Source of the DNA: an uncultured Myxococcales bacterium
GTDB taxonomy: Bacteria; Myxococcota_A; Polyangia; Polyangiales; Polyangiaceae
Length of the DNA: 52,370 nucleotides
Direction of reading: 5' to 3'
Assembly: GCA_937872925.1 (NCBI GenBank)
Contig: CALMUT010000221.1
Location: 1-52,370 of the forward strand
Below the pieces are notes generated by a model. That model had not been told where the DNA came from and searched no databases. It saw only the letters and a list, made by a program, of their open reading frames with translations. Position 1 is the first letter of the stretch, and each line of letters starts with the position of its first letter. Shown one piece after another: positions 52,191-52,370 of this stretch. A program made the translations under genes and the position numbers.

Positions 52191-52370
52191 ATGACTGGAG
52201 CGACTCGACGGGTCCTGGGGCTCTCACTCTTGGCTGTGGCGGCCGGTATCGGCAGCGCCTGCGGTTCGTCCGCTTCGGACGGAGGTCCCGCAAGCGGCGG
52301 GGCTTCGGGTGCCGCCGGCTTCGGCGCCGCGGGCACTGGCGGCAGCAGTGGGGCTAGCGCAGGAGCCGGC
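52191..52370 (+). CDS. Lipoprotein with Gly/Ser linker (partial, right edge)
   Basis: ATG 52191 opens a frame that runs without stop to the window edge. The first residues form a signal peptide (TRRVLGLSLLAVAAGIG) with lipobox GSAC, followed by the Gly/Ser/Ala linker seen in other lipoproteins here (SGGASGAAGFGAAGTGG). The functional domain lies outside. It starts 34 bases after the helicase stop. Confidence 0.65.
   Translation, partial: MTGATRRVLGLSLLAVAAGIGSACGSSASDGGPASGGASGAAGFGAAGTGGSSGASAGAG

Noticed and set aside
1..52370. CRISPR arrays, insertion sequences, tRNA or rRNA genes, prophage
   Set aside because: No spaced identical repeats with unique spacers, no transposase or integrase motifs, and no recognisable RNA gene were seen; the repeats present are coding linkers or short promoter repeats.

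Overview
The window looks like a stretch of a myxobacterial chromosome, most likely order Polyangiales (Sorangium/Polyangiaceae type). The signs are very high GC with GTG and TTG starts, about fifteen predicted lipoproteins with long Gly/Ser/Ala linkers, two C-termini of the MYXO-CTERM type (one cut by the left edge), Ser/Thr kinases with added sensory or receiver modules, a sigma factor resembling the Myxococcales-specific family, and many cysteine-rich secreted proteins. The assignment rests on protein style only; no rRNA, tRNA or marker gene was seen.

Layout. 1-9.7 kb: envelope lipoproteins mixed with single metabolic genes (nucleotidyltransferase-like protein, sterol-desaturase-family hydroxylase with an AraC-type regulator, short MetE-like protein, SAM methyltransferase). 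9.7-12 kb: a compact three-gene regulatory operon (LuxR-type regulator, 92-aa stand-alone LuxR HTH, zinc-ribbon protein) behind a promoter with three copies of a 15-bp direct repeat. 12-22.8 kb: tandem DUF4139 paralogues, a tandem pair of an unrecognised family, a purple-acid-phosphatase-like lipoprotein, an outer-membrane protein with a PGYGQQ repeat, a TPM-domain protein and a DUF2185 protein.

22.8-31.9 kb is the metabolic centrepiece: a nitrous oxide reduction cluster, nosZ-nosR-nosD-nosF-nosY-nosL, followed by a CBS-pair protein and a glutaredoxin-fold protein without the active-site cysteines; a lipoprotein cytochrome c is divergent from nosZ. NosZ keeps every CuZ and CuA ligand I can place, and the presence of NosR and the sequence style are of the Tat-type (clade I) kind. 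Its signal peptide, however, joins a twin-arginine motif to a lipobox and a linker like those of the neighbouring lipoproteins. This suggests a membrane-tethered NosZ fed by a membrane-tethered cytochrome. NosR and cytochrome c would deliver electrons, NosDFY support copper-site assembly, and NosL act as the copper chaperone.

32-40.4 kb: further lipoproteins, then a signalling block. A sigma factor is divergent from a transmembrane Ser/Thr kinase that has an anti-sigma-like zinc finger at its N-terminus; the kinase overlaps a TPR/PEGA membrane protein. Next come a GAF-like protein and a Ser/Thr kinase fused to a response-regulator receiver domain, then a LysM/M15-type peptidase. 40.5-52.4 kb: an AhbD/NirJ-like radical SAM protein, SH3-like and cysteine-repeat lipoproteins, a MYXO-CTERM surface protein, a flavodoxin-fold reductase with a small permease, an ECF sigma factor with a long proline-rich tail, a widely conserved unknown protein, an IGHMBP2/Upf1-type helicase and the start of another lipoprotein cut by the right edge.
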